Origin: Actinomycetota bacterium
Lineage (GTDB): Bacteria; Actinomycetota; Actinomycetes; Nanopelagicales; Nanopelagicaceae
Assembly: GCA_009705165.1 (NCBI GenBank)
Contig: WLCU01000064.1
Location: forward strand, 1 to 6,276
DNA length: 6,276 nucleotides
Direction: 5' to 3'
Shown: one piece after another, positions 4,114 to 6,276 of the stretch
Position numbering within the stretch: the stretch's first letter is position 1
Layout: every line of letters begins with the position of its first letter
Made by a program: the position numbers and the translations under genes
The notes under the pieces: generated by a model
What the model saw: only the letters and a program-made list of their open reading frames with translations
What the model was told of the DNA's origin: nothing
Databases searched by the model: none

Positions 4114-6276
4114 ATATCTAACTTCTGAACCTTTAATGCACGGATAAGTCCGTCTTGAGATTCTTTTACTAGTTTGCGCAATACAGCCGGTGCATCCTTG
4201 CCTTCACCTGATAGCCAAGAATTAGTCTTATCCATAACTTTCTGCGTTAGCACCCACGATGGATACAAACCGGTTACATATTTGGCTGCGATTTCATAAG
4301 ACTTTGATTTCCACTGGCTAAGAAGATTTTCAAAGTAAAGGTCCACAAAGGATTCAAGAATGTGGCGCTGAATTGGGCGCTGGAAACCTGCAACTAAGGC
4401 CGACCGAACTGAAGTTGCAACGTTTGCATCCATAACTTTATTGAAGGCATAAGCCTTAGCTTCGGCATTTGGTGCAGCAGCGGTGGCAGTTTCAAAGAAA
4501 AGATTTCCCGAAGTTGTGTTGTCTTTTGCTAACTCTGCTTCTAACTCTTGCTTAGTTGTTGCACCGCGTTCAGTTAAGGAAATTAAGAAATACCAACGCA
4601 GGTCAGCATCGATTTTAAGTCCTTGCGCCGAACCTTCAAGCAGACCACGTACTTTTTGAATCTGATCTTCGGTGTGGGCATTAGCGGCGAAAGCACGTGA
4701 ATAAAGCAGTTGTAAATCGCTACCAGGCGCACTCTTTGAAGTTAGCTCCCAGAAACCGTTGGCTAATTTTTCGCGATACTTATGGCGATTAGCATCGGTT
4801 GCATACGCTTCAACTGAAGTTCCAAGTTGAGCAATAACAATATTTACAATTGCATCATCGGTTTCACCAGCAAGTCCGGATAAAGCGACCTCAATGAAAT
4901 CTGCCGATGAAATCTCGGCATCGCGGTGCATGTCCCAGGTGTATGCCCAACACAAAGCACGAGCCAATGCATCATCAAGCTTTCCTAAATGCGACTTTAG
5001 CGTTGCAATTGAGCGCTCATCAAAGCGCAGTTTGGCGTAAGAAAGATCGCGATCATTGATAAGTACTAGGTCGGCCAACTTTTCGCCGGCAAGTTCGGCA
5101 ACGAGCGTTTTTGCTCCGGTTACGTCTAGTTCAACGGATTTGCGCAGAACCAATGCATCACCAGCAATGTCATACAGACCAATTGCCAATCGGTGCGGGC
5201 GAAGTTCTTTCGAACCTTCTGGAACTAGTGGTGCTTCTTGAGTGATTGAAATGCTCTTGTATGAATCACCTTCGATTTCAAGTGCTGGACGCAAAGTATT
5301 CACGCCGGCAGTTTGTAACCAAGTGTTAACCCACGTATCTAATTTACGACCACTTGCAGCTTCAAGTTCAACGAGTAAATCATTAAGCGTTGTATTACCC
5401 CAGGCGTGCTTTGCAAAGTATTTCTGCAAACCTTCAATAAATTGTGGACGACCTACGTGTGCAACTAGCTGGTGTAAAACAGATGCACCTTTTGCATACG
5501 TGATTCCATCAAAGTTAGCGTTAACGGCTTCCATATCGACCATGTCGGCGATAATTGGGTGAGTAGATGAAAGTTGATCTTGGCGATAAGCCCAATTCTT
5601 GCGGGCTGCATTAAATTCTGACCATGCACCTTTGAAGCGCGTTGCTTCAGCAAGAGCTAGATATGAAGACCATTCAGCAAAGGATTCGTTGAGCCATAGG
5701 TCATCCCACCACGACATTGTGACCATGTCACCAAACCACATGTGCGCCATTTCGTGCAGGATTGTGTTGGCGCGAGACAAATAAGCTTTTTCTGGCATAT
5801 GACTGCGGAAGACAAGAACATCTTCGCGGAAAGTTACTGCGCCAGCGTTTTCCATTGCACCAAAGTTAAAGTCAACCACTGCGATTTGATCATATTTTTC
5901 AAATGGATAAGCAAGACCGAATACCTTCTCAAAATACTCAAAACCCTGCTTAGTAATTTCAAAGATATTTTCTGGATCTAGATATTGCAACATTGATTTG
6001 CGGCAGTAGATTCCAAGTGGAATCTCTTTTTCACCTTTATATACATCGTGGACATGTGAATACGGCCCGGCAATAAGTGCGTCTAAATAAGTTGCAATGC
6101 GTGGAGTGGTTTTAAACTTCCATTCAACAAGGTCGCCTTTAGCCACTTTACTTTCAACTGGGTTATTTGAAACAGCTTCCCAATGCCCAGGCGTTGTAAC
6201 GGTTAGAGTAAAAGTTGCCTTAAGGGATGGCTGGTCAAAACAAGGGAACATGTTGCGAATGTGCGCTGTTTCGCCC
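4110..6276 (-). CDS. pepN: Aminopeptidase N (M1 family zinc metallopeptidase), 5' end outside window
   Basis: A cytoplasmic zinc aminopeptidase that removes N-terminal residues from peptides late in protein turnover. The frame stays open to the right edge, giving 721 visible residues. Actinobacterial PepN proteins are about 850 residues, so some 120-140 N-terminal residues are missing, and the ATG at 6251 (within NMFPCFDQP) is internal. Using that Met as residue 1, the exopeptidase motif GAMENAG is at 131-137 (bases 5841-5861), the zinc site HEMAH at 166-170 (5742-5756), the third zinc ligand Glu189 in LWLNES, and the transition-state Tyr252 in GITYAKGA. The spacing HEXXH-X18-E is exact. The last roughly 330 residues form the helical ERAP1-C-like domain, ending in ALKVQKLDI, apparently full length. 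The gene is convergent with the small membrane gene, sharing four bases, and no hairpin terminator separates them. Confidence 0.97.
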   Translation of the reverse strand, partial: GETAHIRNMFPCFDQPSLKATFTLTVTTPGHWEAVSNNPVESKVAKGDLVEWKFKTTPRIATYLDALIAGPYSHVHDVYKGEKEIPLGIYCRKSMLQYLDPENIFEITKQGFEYFEKVFGLAYPFEKYDQIAVVDFNFGAMENAGAVTFREDVLVFRSHMPEKAYLSRANTILHEMAHMWFGDMVTMSWWDDLWLNESFAEWSSYLALAEATRFKGAWSEFNAARKNWAYRQDQLSSTHPIIADMVDMEAVNANFDGITYAKGASVLHQLVAHVGRPQFIEGLQKYFAKHAWGNTTLNDLLVELEAASGRKLDTWVNTWLQTAGVNTLRPALEIEGDSYKSISITQEAPLVPEGSKELRPHRLAIGLYDIAGDALVLRKSVELDVTGAKTLVAELAGEKLADLVLINDRDLSYAKLRFDERSIATLKSHLGKLDDALARALCWAYTWDMHRDAEISSADFIEVALSGLAGETDDAIVNIVIAQLGTSVEAYATDANRHKYREKLANGFWELTSKSAPGSDLQLLYSRAFAANAHTEDQIQKVRGLLEGSAQGLKIDADLRWYFLISLTERGATTKQELEAELAKDNTTSGNLFFETATAAAPNAEAKAYAFNKVMDANVATSVRSALVAGFQRPIQRHILESFVDLYFENLLSQWKSKSYEIAAKYVTGLYPSWVLTQKVMDKTNSWLSGEGKDAPAVLRKLVKESQDGLIRALKVQKLDI

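Noticed and set aside
5056..5562. Two back-to-back plus-strand open frames inside pepN
   Set aside because: They are antisense to the conserved PepN coding region and show no motif or ribosome site.
5742..5756. HEMAH in PepN as an unusual active site
   Set aside because: Met in the third position and the following MWFGDMVTM context are, from memory, usual for actinobacterial PepN; the zinc ligands and catalytic Glu are all present.

Overview
The window looks like a gene-dense, streamlined actinobacterial chromosome, most likely of the freshwater acI / Nanopelagicales type. That placement is inference. It rests on a G+C content of roughly 45% (judged by eye on a few lines), a group II truncated haemoglobin and an aminopeptidase N of clearly actinobacterial type, start codons apparently placed directly after TANNNT -10 boxes (leaderless style), and only about 120 non-coding bases in 6276. 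No phage, plasmid, transposon, CRISPR, tRNA or rRNA sequence is visible.

Layout. From 1 to 2756 three plus-strand genes overlap end to start: an MFS permease whose 5' end lies outside the window, a second MFS permease of the monocarboxylate / oxalate-formate (OFA) type, and the truncated haemoglobin glbO. They probably form one transcript with translational coupling. From 2744 to 3292 a minus-strand gene encodes a short MscS-type channel. It meets glbO tail to tail with a 13-base overlap. A 101-base divergent spacer (3293-3393) separates it from a plus-strand HNH nuclease gene (3394-3909). A tiny single-helix membrane protein follows (3928-4113), probably with its own leaderless promoter. From 4110 to the right edge the minus strand carries pepN, cut at its 5' end by the window. 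Its stop codon lies inside the TTAA tetramer that also ends the small gene.

How the genes relate. The permeases import or export unidentified small solutes, glbO binds O2 or related diatomic ligands, the MscS-like protein would sense membrane tension, and PepN trims peptides in the cytoplasm. The glbO - HNH - small membrane protein - pepN neighbourhood resembles, from memory, the glbO/pepN region of mycobacteria, so it reads as inherited core synteny rather than an acquired system. I see no convincing undescribed multi-gene system. The most interesting points are an MscS-like protein lacking its cytoplasmic cage, a short membrane protein that may be a reduced cytochrome oxidase subunit of CtaJ type, and the fact that both apparent C-terminal losses sit exactly at convergent overlaps.
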